Shown here piece after piece: positions 41,808 through 53,557 of a DNA stretch of 64,000 bases (within the stretch, counting starts at the first letter, position 1; every line of letters begins with the position of its first letter). Where the stretch lies: contig CM065299.1 of the NCBI GenBank assembly GCA_032871835.1, positions 30,430,074 through 30,494,073 of the forward strand, in the 5' to 3' direction. Below the pieces are notes generated by a model, which worked only from the letters and a program-made list of their open reading frames with translations, ran no database searches and had not been told where the DNA came from. This DNA comes from Dipteronia dyeriana (Eukaryota > Streptophyta > Magnoliopsida > Sapindales > Sapindaceae). The position numbers were made by a program, and so were the translations under genes.

Positions 41808-43680
41808 TGTTGGTTCCAGGGAACTGGAAACAGGCATCCGCGTAGCGGAAGGGTTCCAAAAAAATTCATATAAAAGCAAAACCATTTAGTCGGATCGTTG
41901 TGATTATATTGATTCTAATATTAAACTAAATATAGTAAAGAAAGAAATAGTTACCCTTGTAGACCTTTCGTGATTCCCTTGATCTGAGTTCTTCCACTTC
42001 AGGATCTTTGTGATTCCCTCGAACCAAGTTCTTCCATACCGAATCTTCAACACAAAAGAACCGACGGGTGGGTGTCACGGTATTGAATAGGAAAAATTCA
42101 ACTCACGATTTTTTGTTCTTGTTATATACACAACACCTGAGACAACAAAAAAAATATTGAGAGATTTTCCACAATATTCTTTAGAGGCTCAGAACTCAAA
42201 AAATACTTTTCTCTTGAATTTTACTATCTCTCGGTCATCTATGTTCTTCTCTCTCTCCAGTAAGAAAAAAGAGAAAAACCAAGAAGATCAACAGAACCTA
42301 ATTCAGCTTGTTTCTCATGTTGTATTTAAAATATTCAACGAGTCATGATTGTAAAAAACAAAATTCTAGGGTGGGTGACCAAAAATGCATAGAGTGGAGC
42401 AGTTTTTTAACATTGCTCTTTAATGTTTGAAAAACAAAAACAAAAGTCGAAAACTCCTGATATATATATATCAATTATTCTTGAGTGGTTGAACCACTCA
42501 AAGATAAAAATAAAAAATAATTTAACAATTAATAAAACTTAATGACAATCACTGTTTTAAATAAGTATTCAATAAGTGGTGCACTCTCGTTAAGAACAGT
42601 ACATAAACTACTTTATTAATAGATAATTAATTCCAAATTAATCATCGAGCCTCATTATACCATAAAGTTCAATACAGTGTTTTGGAGATGGTATACGGAC
42701 ACATGGGCCAATAATTTCAAGCTCTAAAAAATCTTTAATATTTATTTAAACTCTTTAAATAAATATAATATTTATTAATTTCAGATTTATTCAACTAAAA
42801 AACTGGAACTGCACTCTCGTTATTTTAGAATTAATTACTCGAATAAGAATCGAACAGTCCACTAATATAATCATTACATACAAATCATTCCTCCATAAAC
42901 AATTTGTAATATGAGCTAAGTTCAAATTCATTGACTTCTCAGTTACATCTTTTTCCCTAAGTGCCCATGATTCTCTAATGAACAATTATTTATGATCATA
43001 TCACAAATTAAGCGCTCTACTGTCCATTACCTGAATCATTTACTCAAGAGAGCCATTTGTTTACTTCAATTAAGAAGGAACGGATTCCATCTTGTATATT
43101 ATCATTCCCAATTAAGTATATCGTCATGTCTCCAAGATACAAGGTTTTAGGTTTGACAAATTGAGCAAACCATACCAAGTAAGTCAAAAGACACAAGTCA
43201 ATAAGTAGGAGTCTGCTAAATACTCATGATTAAGATAGTTCAATATATGAACATCTATTTGATAAATGGGAATACTTTGTTTCAAGACAGAGATTTTCAA
43301 AGATTCCAATTTATTGTGTCCACGCCTTGTATAATCTTATTATACAAAGTACCTTCATTCTAATGTCACCACATCAACAGTTCAAATAAAACTATTCCAT
43401 CCTTAATTGGAATGAACCGTAATAGTAATTTTAATTAATTAAAGATCCCAACTTTAATTATCAATTACAGAAAATTAAGATTATTATATTAAACATAACC
43501 CTCACGTTTATAACAACTTATATACAAGGTTTGACATTACATTTAATAATCATGGAATTTTATATTAGTAATACAATATTAATAACATTAAATGTACACA
43601 CATATAAAATGGAATGCCAATCTAATTATTAATTCAACATAAGATTAACAACATTTTTTCTTAGGGCACTCTCCCCAACA
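41808..43680 (-). repeat. Copia B 5' LTR (1873 bp)
   Basis: TGTTGGTTCC to TCCCCAACA on the plus strand: perfect short inverted ends TGTTGG/CCAACA. There is no second copy in the window. Non-coding and AT-rich throughout. Confidence 0.85.
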
Positions 43681-44640
43681 GAAGCTGCCGAGGCAGGACT
43701 CCAAAGAGCCTAGAAGAAGCTCACCCAATCGCAGGTTGCTAACAAATAGTTGAGCCAGTCCCTTGACAAGGTTGAGAGGTCTCTTAAAGAATCCCATTGC
43801 AGCACAGAGCGATACAAGGGTGCATATGACACGGTGACTCTCAGATCTAAACGTTGAGCTTTGGAGAGAAAAATTGTGAGAAAGAAGGTCCAGGAGTTGG
43901 AGGAAGAGAACTAATCTCTATGGACCAAGGTGGCAAGTCTGGAGTCTAGGGTAGACGCCTCCTTCGTAGATGGCTACTTCTATGCCGGCATTTAGGTGGC
44001 TCAAGCCTTACCTCCTCGTTCGACCTGTGCACCATAGATAACTGGGATAGATATGAGATAATGGAAAAGACCAGAAAGATGGCGACTCTCATCATTGATA
44101 AAGCTGGTAACTCCCGAGTTGCTGGAGTTGATAACGGGGCAAATGGCAATGAAGACCAGTGACCTATCTCCTAATTATTACCTGGTACAAAGGCTACTGT
44201 AGCAGATCACTCTTTGAGGTCTTCTAAAGATTTTATAGTCCAGGCTGAGGGAAGTGCCCCATATCTACCTACTACTCCGTCTAGGCATTCTGTGGCAGCG
44301 GAAGACCATCTTGTTTCGAAGGAGGTGGTGGAGGAGCAGGCTGCCATTGAAGAAATGGTGGAGTAAGCAACGGTCATGGAGTTGATAGAGGACCAGTTTG
44401 TTGCTAAAGAATTGGAAGAGCAAGCTATGAAGAATGTCAAAATTGGACTTCAGACTGATACTGCCTAGATTAAGGTTGTAGTTGACGCGGTGCATTTTGA
44501 GGTAGAGGAGCAAGCAACTAAAGAATTTACAGGGTAAGTGGTCGAATGTGGTGAAAGGTGTTGAAGGAGGTCTAGAAGGAGAGGGGAACCAGAAGTAAAT
44601 CCACACATAATCCCGTGGTATAAACTCATTTAGTATGTTG
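43681..44640 (+). pseudogene. Gypsy 2 antisense gene, C-terminal coiled-coil part
   Basis: Plus strand from the Copia B junction: EAAEAGLQRA, LDKVERSLKESHCSTERYKG, RKIVRKKVQELEEEN, then EIMEKTRKMATLIIDKAGNS and an acidic tail (VAAEDHLVSKEVVEEQAAIE, ELEEQAMKNVK). Gln/Glu/Lys spacing fits a long coiled coil, like the end of the gypsy 1 antisense gene. The Transposase_28-like N-terminus is missing, being left of the Copia B insertion. About eight stops. Confidence 0.65.
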
Positions 44641-45519
44641 CCCGGAAAGGGGGTGGGCACCCTACTAGATCAGAAAACAATTGAGTCATTTTGTCACTTT
44701 TTTTTTTACATGCAGCCTGGATGAGGGGTATAGGCTCCCCGATTAGATGAATGAAAAATTCTCCTTTCTTTCATACTTGTATCTAACTGTCTTCCTTCCT
44801 TGGTTGAATCTGTCAAACTCCCTATATATCACATGTTGGACCTAGTAGGAAGCCCCCTGCGTACACCGGACTTAACAATATCTTGTAACAAAGAAAAGTA
44901 TAAAATCTGCCAAATATAAGAAATTAAGTACTTCAGGTGACTGGTACCAAATTACCAAGGTACTTAGTCAAGGGATTTTTCCTAAAGCATGATTCCAAGC
45001 TCAATCACCCTTTCTAGTAAGTCATGGCACCACACATCCTTATCCGGAGAACTCTAGTACCTTGGTGAAAAATCAATCCAACCAATCCTGATACCTGAGA
45101 CCCCCACGTACACGGTTTCTTGGTACCTAGATGGTGTCTTGATCGTGGTGTAATCAAATCTTGTATCATGTATATTCTTACTTTGGCGAAATAATTAGTT
45201 GCTATAGCCTAGGTATCAAGGATCTTTTTATACAAGGTATCCCAACATCTGGACGATACCGCTATTGTGGTACCTACCATCTCTACATCATGTCTCCTGT
45301 GTATTATTAGCAACACAAGAAAACTAACAAACTAATAAGGAGAAAAATAGTTTGATAAGTGACCAGTAATGGGTTTTCGAGACTAATCAGAATGATCGAT
45401 GTGGGATTTTATCAAAGTTGATTATCCTTTTTGGGACAATGGAGGCACCTAGCATCCCTGTTCAACGAAAAACTCGATATCTATGTAAGCATGATCAGGA
45501 TAGGCAATTATGCACTTAT
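44641..45519. other. Gypsy 2 untranslated stretch
   Basis: No gene. GGTACCT/GGTATC words recur (44944-45270: GACTGGTACC, AAGGTACTTAG, AGTACCTTGG, TGATACC, TTGGTACCTAG, AGGTATC, GATACC, GTGGTACC), an irregular repeat of short spacing. Confidence 0.5.
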
Positions 45520-45930
45520 GCACTTATGACCCTTATTCTTCGCGGGGGTGGTATCCCGACCAAGGCATTAGGAGGGCCACTTGGTTATCCTGGTCTTGTG
45601 ATCTGGCTAGCAAATATGCACTTACCCTCAAACCCTTCTTAGGGGTAGTAGCCCGACCAAGACATCAGGAGGGCCACTTGGATGTCCTAGTCTTCTGATA
45701 TGGATGGCAACTATGCACTAACACTCAGACACATCCTGAATGTGTCGCTCGACCTAGGGCATCAGGATGATCATTTGGTCATCCTGGTCTTAAGATCTTG
45801 CTGACAACTATGCTCTTACGCTTAGAACCTTCTTGGTGGAGGGTGATGCCCAACCAAGGCATTAGGATAGCTATGTGGCTTTTCCCGATTCTTGATGATC
45901 ATGGCGAACATCTAAGGAAAAAACTTGGTG
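45520..45930. repeat. 97-bp tandem repeat in gypsy 2 (four units)
   Basis: Units anchored by CCCGACCAAGGCATTAGGAG at 45555, 45652, 45748 and 45849 (periods 97, 96, 101). Each contains a GGGCCACTTGG-, ATCCTGGTCTT- and GGCAACTATGCAC-like segment. They lie between the antisense gene and integrase, as in gypsy 1, but the unit sequence is unrelated. Confidence 0.9.
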
Positions 45931-46029
45931 GCAAAATAGCACAAAGGGAGATGGAGAGAAATGGAGAGTCTTTATTGATGTTCAAATGGAGAAACATATC
46001 GTTCAGGGAGTACAAATAATGGTGCCTAT

Positions 46030-47060
46030 CTTGGGTGACATTGGTATATCATGGAGCTTCTAACCTCCTGTAGGTAGAACCTCTTCAGGTGGTCAAAATT
46101 CCACCTGTGGTCAATAGATCATCCGTCCATGTCTTCCAGCTTGTAAGCATCGTTTCAGACCACTATCTTCACTAGGTAAGGGTGTTCCTAATTAGGCGCT
46201 AGTACTCCATCCGACCGATTCCTGGTGTTCTGGGTCACCTTTCAAAGCATCAAGTCTCTATTCTTGAAACTGCGTGCTTTCACCTTCCTGTCAAAGTATC
46301 TCATAATTTGGCTCTGGTAGATTGTAACTCTCTCTGCCAGCCTATCTTATTTTTCCTCCAAGAGGTCCAGTTTGGCCCACAGTTTGACCTCATTACTTTC
46401 TGGTTTGAAATGTTAGACTTTGAACGAGGTCATCTCATGCTTGATAGGAGGACCGCTTCCACTTTGAAAACTAGTGAGTAGGGGGTTTCACCGGTTACGG
46501 TTTTTTAGGTGGTGCGGTAAGCCCAGAGTACATCAGGGAGCTCCTCTGCCACTTACCTTTTTTCTGTTGCAATTTCTTATTCAGAAGCTTCTTGATGGTC
46601 TTAATCGTAGCTTCATACCCGACTATTTTTTTTAGGGTGAGCTACAGATGCAAAGGGGAGATCTATGCCTAGATCGCCACAGAACTCCCTGAACCTCACA
46701 CTGCCAAATTGCTTATCGAGGTCAGTGACGATGATTATCGGGGTACCGAGCCTGTAAACTAAATTCTACTTGATGAATTTGGTGGTGTTCTCCTTGGTTA
46801 TCTTAGAGAGTGGTTCGGTTTCTACCCACCAAGTGAAATAGTCAATCGTGACTATAGCATGTTTGCCTTGACCAAGAGACGTAGGGAGAGGTCCGATCAA
46901 GTCAACTCCCTAGATAGCAAATGGGTATGCGTGACTGATAGAGGAGAGTCATTCTGGTGGTAGTTGGTTCAAATTTACTGTCTTTTGACATGGTTCACAT
47001 GACTAAATGAACATCCTCATATCATGGTGCAAGATTGGCTAGTAATATCTCATACGGAGT
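46030..47060 (-). pseudogene. Gypsy 2 integrase
   Basis: Minus strand near 47000-46600: CEPCQKTVNLNQLPPE, GVDLIGPLPTSLGQGKHAIV with the first Asp, IDYFTWWVETEPLSKIT, YRLGTPIIIVTDLDKQFGSV with the second Asp, then FREFCGDLGIDLPFASVAHP. A frameshift follows, so the NGQ(A)E block with the catalytic Glu is displaced. The C-terminal part (46600-46030) is decayed. Several stops. Confidence 0.8.
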
Positions 47061-47339
47061 ACCTGGTATGCCATTTGTTTCCCACAACATGGTTCTCGCA
47101 GTCTCCCGAGTGAACCTCTCTGCCCAAGCAGCATCATCGGAGTAGAAACACTAGAGCAAAGGTAAAGACCTACTTCTACGGTATAGGTACCCGTCAGTTA
47201 AACATAATCGAACTAAGATCCTCTTGATCTTATGAGCTTGATCGATGTCTCCTAGAAGTTTTTCATCCTAGAGGTAACCCACAATAGGATCCATCCAACA
47301 CGGGAGTCGAACTATTAGATTGACCTCCTTACCGCTTGC

Positions 47340-47800
47340 TATGCTAGGATGAGAGATAACCTGGAAAGGTACCCCCTTAGGCAAAATATAGCCTCCTGTA
47401 GCTACTATCTTGGCCAGGATGTCTTCTCGATGGTTCTATTGGTGAGGTATCTACTCAATCATGAACCCCTTGAATCAAGCTTTAAGCTGTTGGACAAGTT
47501 GCAAGTAGGATGCCATGCTGTCTCCTTTGGCTTGATAGAGCCCGGTGACTTGGTTGATGACCAATTGTGAATCACTTCTGACATCGAGGTAATCTTCTTT
47601 AAGCTCGGCTGATATGCTCATCCCTGCAATCAGAGCTTTATACTCGGCTTCATTGTTAGTGATACTGAACTCAAACTGGAAGTAGTGGCAAAGCTAGACC
47701 TTTTCAAGACAGTTAAGATAATTCCTGCTCCACTTTCTGCTTGGCTAGATACCTCATCTATATATAAGACCCAAACGTCTTGGTCAGCTAGCCAATCTAC
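47340..47800 (-). pseudogene. Gypsy 2 second RNase H (aRH)
   Basis: Minus strand: LYIDEVSSQAESGAGIIL with the first Asp, a frame change, SITNNEAEYKALIAGMSI with the Glu, DVRSDSQLVINQVTG with the next Asp, and HREDILAKIVA at the end. Same domain as in gypsy 1 and better preserved over 47660-47470. Confidence 0.82.
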
Positions 47801-47899
47801 CAGTTCTTGATCTTTCTGGATGCACCAATCCTGGTTTGGAATGGTATCAGGGCCGAGAAGTGCTAAGAACTCGGTAACAAAGTCTGTTAGTGCCTGAGC

Positions 47900-49040
47900 T
47901 TTGATGGTAGTCCTTACTTTATTTTTGATGTCGAAATGGGAGAGCTCAAGATCCTAGAGTACCAGTCTCCCCGACACATCTGACCTCTATGAAAATTAGA
48001 GAAGAGGTTGATCGGTGACAACAACAATCATGTGGGTCTAGAAGTAGGGGTGTAACTTCCTAGCCAAGGTTACCAAGGTAAAGGCAAGTTTTTTCAAGAC
48101 AATATAGTTTCTCTCCATTTTGGTTAATGCATGGTTTACATAGCAGATAGGTCATTGAATCCTATCTCCACACTCCTTAACTAGGGCCCAACTAACCGTT
48201 GTCTTCGATACAATCAGGTATATATGTAGTTCTACCCTAGGTTCTGGTTTGACTAGAAGCGGTTGACTTGCTAAATACAGATTTAAGGACTGGAAAGCCT
48301 ATTTACTGTCGTGGTCCCACTTCTTGTTTCTTCCCAGTTTTATGGCTCTGAAAAAAGGAAGGTACTTGTTACTGGATCGTGATATGATATAGTTGAGAGC
48401 CGTTATCCGACCAGTCAACACATGTACCTGTTTAAGAGAGCTAGAAGATTCGAGATCCATGATGGCTTTAATCTTCTCTTGGTTAGCCTTTATGCCTCTC
48501 TCATGAACGATGAACCCGAGGAATTTACCTCCAGCTATATCGAAAGCGCATTTGGCTGGGACTAGCCATATCTAGTTCTCTCTTATTATCTAAAAGGTTC
48601 GATGGAGGTGGTTTTAGTGCTGCTCTGCTACTTGGGACTTGATCGTTGGTAAGTGGAATCGGCATTTTTGAAACATAAGGGCATTACCTTATAGCAATAA
48701 AGGTCATGCTAGTAACTAAATTGGTCTTGTCTTGGTCAGCGGGGTGCATCATAATCTAATTGTACCCTAAGAATGCATCCATGAAGCTAAGAAGCTTGTT
48801 CCCTATGGTAAAATCCACCAGTTGATCGATCTTGGGTAGGGGAAAACTGTCCTTTGAGCAGACGAGTTTGAGATCTGTATCATCAATGCACATGTGCCAC
48901 TTCCCATTAGCTTTGGTGACCATTACCACATTCCCGATCCATTTAGGGTATCGTTATTCCCAGATGAATCAAGCTTTCAACAACTTATCAACCTTCTCTT
49001 GGATCTCGGCATTCTTTTCGGGGTTAAAATGTCACCTCTT
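47900..49040 (-). pseudogene. Gypsy 2 reverse transcriptase and RNase H
   Basis: Minus strand: NPEKNAEIQEKVDKLLKA, GNVVMVTKANGKWHMCIDDT, CSKDSFPLPKIDQLVDFTIG, LLSFMDAFLGYN, then FKNADSTYQR. The next recognisable block is VPAKCAFDIAGGKFLGFIVH; the stretch that should carry Y-x-DD is missing. RNase H follows with LAFTLVTLARKLHPYF and VVVTDQPLL (48100-47990). Without Y-x-DD this RT would be inactive apart from its many stops. Confidence 0.82.
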
Positions 49041-49494
49041 CTGTTTAACCAATTTAAAGGTGGGATTGCTTGCTAACCTGTGAGCTGCCATGGAAATGGG
49101 GATCCCTGACATCTCATCATGAATCCAAGTAAAGATATCATTGTATTCATGGAGAAGTCTAATCAAATCTTCCTTCACCCCATCCTCTAAGGTAGCTCCA
49201 ATCTTGACTACCTTGGAAGGGTCATCCTCTCAGTTGGGTATTTCCTCTAATTAGTCAACTGGGTGGCCACTGGCCCACCCTTTGTCATCCCCTGCCTCCT
49301 CTTTTACCAAGATCTCTACCTCAAGTTCTCTTTGCTACTCCTACCTCCCCTATGGCATTTGGAAACTCTAGATTCCTTTCTAAATGTTCCTGCACGGTAA
49401 CTATCTATGCACACTGCTTAGCCAATACCGATGGGTTTGTAGATACGGTGTTGCACTTGTAGGATGCCTGCTGATCACCGCGTACCTCTCTTAC
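49041..49494 (-). pseudogene. Gypsy 2 protease-RT linker
   Basis: Minus-strand decayed coding sequence between protease and RT. Acidic and without a domain of its own. Confidence 0.4.
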
Positions 49495-49800
49495 CTAGTC
49501 CCCTACCAAAAACTTCAGGACATTGTAGTAAATATATAGCACTCCCTTGAGAGATGATAGGAATGGTCTCCCCATGATAGTGTTGTAGGAAGAAAGGGCG
49601 TCGACTACCATAAACTGGGTAATGAAATTCTGTTGAAGGGGAATAGTCCCCACGATAATTGGTAAGATCTTTGATCCGACTGGTACTATTGAGTCCCCGG
49701 TAAATCTGTATAGCGGGGTAGTACAGCTATTGTAGAAGCATTGCTTCAGATTGAGCTTCTCCAAAGTATCATTAAAGAGGATGTCCACGCTGCTACCAGT
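49495..49800 (-). pseudogene. Gypsy 2 protease region
   Basis: Open 97-codon minus-strand frame: MDILFNDTLEKLNLKQ, PLYRFTGDSIVPVGSKILPI, FMVVDALSSYNTIMGRPFLS. This is the second half of the gypsy retropepsin-like domain. The catalytic DSG region upstream is TGSSVDI-like (about 49800-49780) and the active-site Asp is not clearly retained. Confidence 0.82.
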
Positions 49801-50199
49801 ATCTATTAATATATGGTGGACGTGGCAATTGGCGATCTATACCATGATAACCATAGGATCATCGTGTGGTTACACGGTGTTGTACACATTCTCCTCAGTG
49901 AAGACGATCTGGGCTGACTAGGAGGTCCCTGCTAGTCCCTGGGCAACCATGAAAACATCTCGCCTTTCTTCAACCCGGGTACTTTCCTAGCATGGTTCTT
50001 CCTAGAATTGTTGGAGGTCTCTGCCAGGGTAGGGACCCCATTGATGGTGTGAATGACTTGGATCTACTGTATCAGATCTATGCCCTTCAATTTCCTTCTC
50101 TCAGTGTGCTCTTTTATTTCAGCATGCACCTCTTTCCCCGTATAGATTCTATCTCGCACCTGTTGTAGGAATTCTTCCTGGTAACCGCCTCTCACTAGA

Positions 50200-51130
50200 G
50201 CCTCAATCTCGTTACGCATGTTGTAGCATTCCTAGGTGTTATGTCCTATATCTTTATGGAAGTCAAAATCTTTGTAGCGATTCCTTGTGTCAATAGGTGC
50301 TTTCATGGGACTAGGCTTCCTGAGTAGCCCCTTATCACAGATGGTGAGGTAGTTCGTCTCACGAGATACATTGAGGGGGTGTAGTGGTTGTACCCCTTCT
50401 CTTCCCCGTATATCAGTGCCATTTCTCTAGGAAGAGGTGAAGCCCATATCCGGGTTCTCCTTACTGGATACCACTCCCGCTGAGGTTGGAAAGGTAGGGG
50501 CGATATGAAGACACTTTGGGAGGTTTATTTTGAGATTTCTGGATTGGTGCTAGCTTTGGTGCTTCTTTCTTTTGGTGTTTGACAGCCCTTAGGTCATCGT
50601 GCATAATCTTGACCCGGAGCTGTTCACATATCCCCACCTACTCGAGTGCCTTGTTGTAGGCTTCCCGGTATGTTTCTGTGGTCTCTTAGCAAATGACCGT
50701 AACAACCTACCAGCCCAAAGATTCCTTCTTAAATTAGCCAAGGTTTCTTTCTTTGTAAAAACCCCCATCTGGATAACTTCCTTATGGAATCTCTCTACGT
50801 AGGATCCAAGCAACTCACTCCGCTCTTGGACTATATACTGTAGATGGATAGGGTCTTTGGGGCATTGCTTGATACCTTATAACTTTCTATAAAAATCAAT
50901 AGATAGCTTAGTAAATGAATCAATACTATATATCGATAACTTTCGAAACCATGTCTTGGCGTAATCAGTTAATCAGTTCGCGTGGTTGAGAACATCCTGC
51001 ACATGGCGGCCCAGGTAGCATTCTAGACCCCTAACTACTACATGAAGCTCTCTAAGTGGCTCAAAGGATCCTCCACCCATGAGTACTTATCTGCAGGCAT
51101 CTTAAAATTGGAGGGAATTTCTACTTCTCT
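50200..51130 (-). pseudogene. Gypsy 2 gag
   Basis: Minus strand. 51130-50820 matches retrotrans_gag: IPSNFKMPADKYSWVEDPLS, HLESF, CRMFSTT, then 50813-50589 SYVERFHKEVIQMGVF and RRNLWAGRLLRSFAKRP. Near 50280 a finger-like FDFHKDIGHNT, ECYNMRNEIEALV follows, the counterpart of the gypsy 1 finger. Frame changes near 50960, 50880 and 50580. Confidence 0.82.
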
Positions 51131-51578
51131 GATCCTTCTGAAAAAGTGGGCATTCATTTCGCCTAATGGATCCTTCCGACTTTCCTGGTGCTTTCCCTTC
51201 TTTAGTTATTGGAGCTTCTTAGTCATCCATGCTACTTGGTCTCACAGGTACTTGTTTACAGCATTCTTGGATTCGACCTCGGAGTCCTCATTACCAGACT
51301 CATCCAATGCTACAGAAGCCTCATCCAGGTTCTCCTCTTGGAAGGGATTCTCTCGGATACTTCTCTTGCTTCCTCATACAACAGATTGAGGTTGCCTTCC
51401 AATAGCTACCGGTTGCACTGATTGATGAGGTTCCCAAAGTGGGAGGTCAATAGCTAACCTTACCTGTCAAGGTTGGTAGTTCACCGGTCTGTCTGGCACT
51501 GAGGGTGCGGGCCTTAACCTGTCTAGAACTGATGGTAGGGGCCCTAGCCTCTCGTGGACCAGGACCGGTATCTGTGGC
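51131..51578 (-). other. Gypsy 2 gag N-terminal region
   Basis: Decayed Pro/Arg/Glu-rich coding-like sequence, minus strand, interrupted at 51579 by the LARD-like element. The plus-strand frames here are shadows. Confidence 0.4.
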
Positions 51579-51748
51579 TGAAAATACAAACACGGTTAAA
51601 TGCTCAAGGCTAACCTAGAGGGGGGGGGGGGGGGGGAGGTGAATAGGTTAGACATCTTTTTCGACTCCCTTAGAAACAAACAAAAGTTTGTCCCTCTAGA
51701 TTGCTAGTATCACAATATATATCAATTAAAGACACCTAATCAATATAT
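51579..51748 (-). repeat. LARD-like left LTR, part before A2
   Basis: Matches 59982-60145. It contains a run of 16-17 G (about 51618-51636) in CTAACCTAGAGG...GGTGAATAGG. Confidence 0.9.
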
Positions 51749-51753
51749 AAAAC
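51749..51753. other. Target-site duplication AAAAC (left) of Copia A2
   Basis: Repeated at 55989-55993. The intact LTR copy at 60145-60155 shows the pre-insertion sequence. Confidence 0.93.
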
Positions 51754-52216
51754 TGTTAGGATTATGCTCGATAGCAAGAGTGTAATATTGTAATTAACAA
51801 TCTTTTTCATATGAATAAAGTGATTTCTAGTTTAACAAATCTTATAGCATTTATAGTTTAATTATTATAATTGTCAAAAGTAAATAATCATAAGGTTAAT
51901 AGACTATGAGAAAAGAAGAATTATTCATACATCTAGATATGTATGAGGTAGACACAATTCTTTAGTTAGTCTTGAATAATATTCACTACTTAAGATAGAA
52001 GGTTGGGGACCTTTATCTTGTAAAAGTTGTAGACTTTTTTGCTAGCATTTGAGTGGGATCAAATGTGTTATGATGAGTCTAAAATCATCAAAGTGTGGTG
52101 TCTTTAGGCAAAAGAATCTAGTGCACTGGGTGCATTAAATAGGATCAAAATGAAATGCTTTATCTAGAACCGTCAATGGATAAAAGTTTTCATTTGAAGA
52201 CAATCGGAGAGTCTAT
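51754..52216 (+). repeat. Copia A2 5' LTR, truncated (463 bp)
   Basis: Aligns base for base in length with 53558-54020, both ending GAGTCTAT. Then RT sequence begins. Confidence 0.93.
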
Positions 52217-52992
52217 AGATTATGAAGAAACCTTCTCTCCTATGGCCATGCTTAAATCCATTAGGATACTCTTATCCATTATGGCATCTCTAAACCTGGA
52301 GATTTGAAAAATGGACGTCAAGACAGCTTTCCTTAATGAAAGTCTTGACGAAAGCATCTATTTGATGCAACCAGAAGGATTCATTGAAAAGGGTCAAGAG
52401 GAAAGGGTATGCAAGTTGCAAAGATCCATATATGGATTGAAGCAAGCATCCAGATCCTGGAACATAAGGTTCGATCAAGCTGTAAAAGGTTTTGGATTTA
52501 TTTAAAACCTTGATGAACCTTGTGTATACAAAAGGATTAAAGGCGACAAGTTGGTTTTTTCTAGTTCTTTACGTTGATGATATACTACTCATCGGAAACG
52601 ATGTAGGTGTATTGACATCAATGAAAGAATGGTTAGCAAAACAATTTGATATGAAAGACTTAGAAGAAGCAGGTTATATTCTTGGTATCCAAGTCATAAG
52701 GGATAGAAAGAATAGAACGATTGCATTATCCCAAGCTTCATACATAGATAAAATCTTGTCTAGGTTTTCCATGCAAAATTCCAAGAAAGGTATGTTACCT
52801 TTCAGACATGGAATCAAACTTTCTAAGGAACAAGTTCCTAAGAATAAGCATGAAGAGCAATTCATGAGTAAGGTTGCATATGCATCGGCAGTTGGAAGTC
52901 TCATGTATGCAATGCTCTGCACTAGACCATATATTTGTTTTGCTGTAGGCATAGTTACCAGGTTTCAATCGAAGCCTGGTCCTGATCACTAG
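52217..52992 (+). pseudogene. Copia A2 reverse transcriptase
   Basis: Plus strand: DYEETFSPVAMLKSIRILLS straight after the LTR junction, MDVKTAFLNESLDESIYLMQ, YGLKQASRSW, a frame break near 52503, then VLYVDDILLIGNDV, MKDLEEAGYILGIQVIRD, LPFRHGIKLS and PYICFAVGIVTRFQ. YVDD is intact. The N-terminal part is lost with the deletion. Confidence 0.92.
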
Positions 52993-53027
52993 ACGACAGT
53001 CAAGCATATAGCATAACAAGAGATTAT

Positions 53028-53543
53028 ATGCTTGTATACTCTGGAGGGGATTTAATTCCCGTTGTCTATACAGATTCTGATTTTCAATCAGATTCTGACT
53101 CTAGGAGATCAACATCAGGATTTGTGTTTACTATTAGAGGAGGGGCAGTCATATGGAGGAGTATCAAGCAATCTTGTATTGCTGATTCCACCATGGAAGC
53201 CGAGTATGTAGCCGCATGCAAGGCTGCTAAAGAGGTTGTTTGGCTCCACCAATTCCTGATTGACTTGGAAGTGATTCCTGATAAGAATAAGCAGATCACT
53301 ATCTATTGTGACAATAGTGGAACAGTGGCTAATTCAAGAGAAACAAGAAGTCATAAGAGAGGAAAACACAATGAAATAAAGTATCACCTTTTAAGGGGAA
53401 TTGTGCATAGGGGTGACGTGATGATTACCAAGATCGCTTCAACGGAAAATCTAGCAGATCCCTTTACAAGGGCTCTTCCACAAAAGAGTTTTGATGGGCA
53501 TCTAGAGAACATGAGGATGAGAGATGTGACACATTTGCTATAG
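53028..53543 (+). CDS. Copia A2 RNase H frame
   Basis: 171 codons open on the plus strand: YTDSDFQSDSDSRRSTSGFV (first Asp), ADSTMEAEYVAACKAAKEVV (Glu), YCDNSGTVANSRETRSHKRG (Asp), HNEIKYHLLRGIV and a C-terminus STENLADPFTRALPQKSFDG ending near the PPT. All RNase H acidic residues are present, better preserved than in A1. It starts in what was the middle of pol, so the ATG is incidental. Confidence 0.85.
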   Translation: MLVYSGGDLIPVVYTDSDFQSDSDSRRSTSGFVFTIRGGAVIWRSIKQSCIADSTMEAEYVAACKAAKEVVWLHQFLIDLEVIPDKNKQITIYCDNSGTVANSRETRSHKRGKHNEIKYHLLRGIVHRGDVMITKIASTENLADPFTRALPQKSFDGHLENMRMRDVTHLL

Positions 53544-53557
53544 AGCAAGTGGGAGAT
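53544..53557 (+). promoter_or_regulatory. Polypurine tract of Copia A2
   Basis: AGCAAGTGGGAGAT directly before the 3' LTR; same as in A1. Confidence 0.92.

Larger units (their letters stand above)
37056..43680 (-). mobile_element. Copia B: left-truncated Ty1/copia element
   Basis: Minus strand. 5' LTR, PBS, long leader, gag with CCHC knuckle, pre-integrase, integrase and part of RT are present; RNase H, PPT and 3' LTR are missing. The element stops within RT at about 37055 against MULE sequence. On the right it abuts the antisense-gene region of gypsy 2. Confidence 0.88.
43681..51578 (-). mobile_element. Gypsy 2: decayed Ty3/gypsy Tat-type element (internal part only)
   Basis: Minus-strand gag, protease, RT, RNase H, aRH and integrase, then a plus-strand coiled-coil gene and 97-bp tandem repeats between it and integrase: the same plan as gypsy 1. 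No LTR in the window. The left end is cut by Copia B, the right end by the LARD-like element at 51579. Stops and frameshifts are dense, more than in gypsy 1, so it is probably older. Confidence 0.85.

Noticed and set aside
44207..44660. Minus-strand frames of up to 131 codons
   Set aside because: Shadows of the plus-strand coiled-coil gene of gypsy 2.
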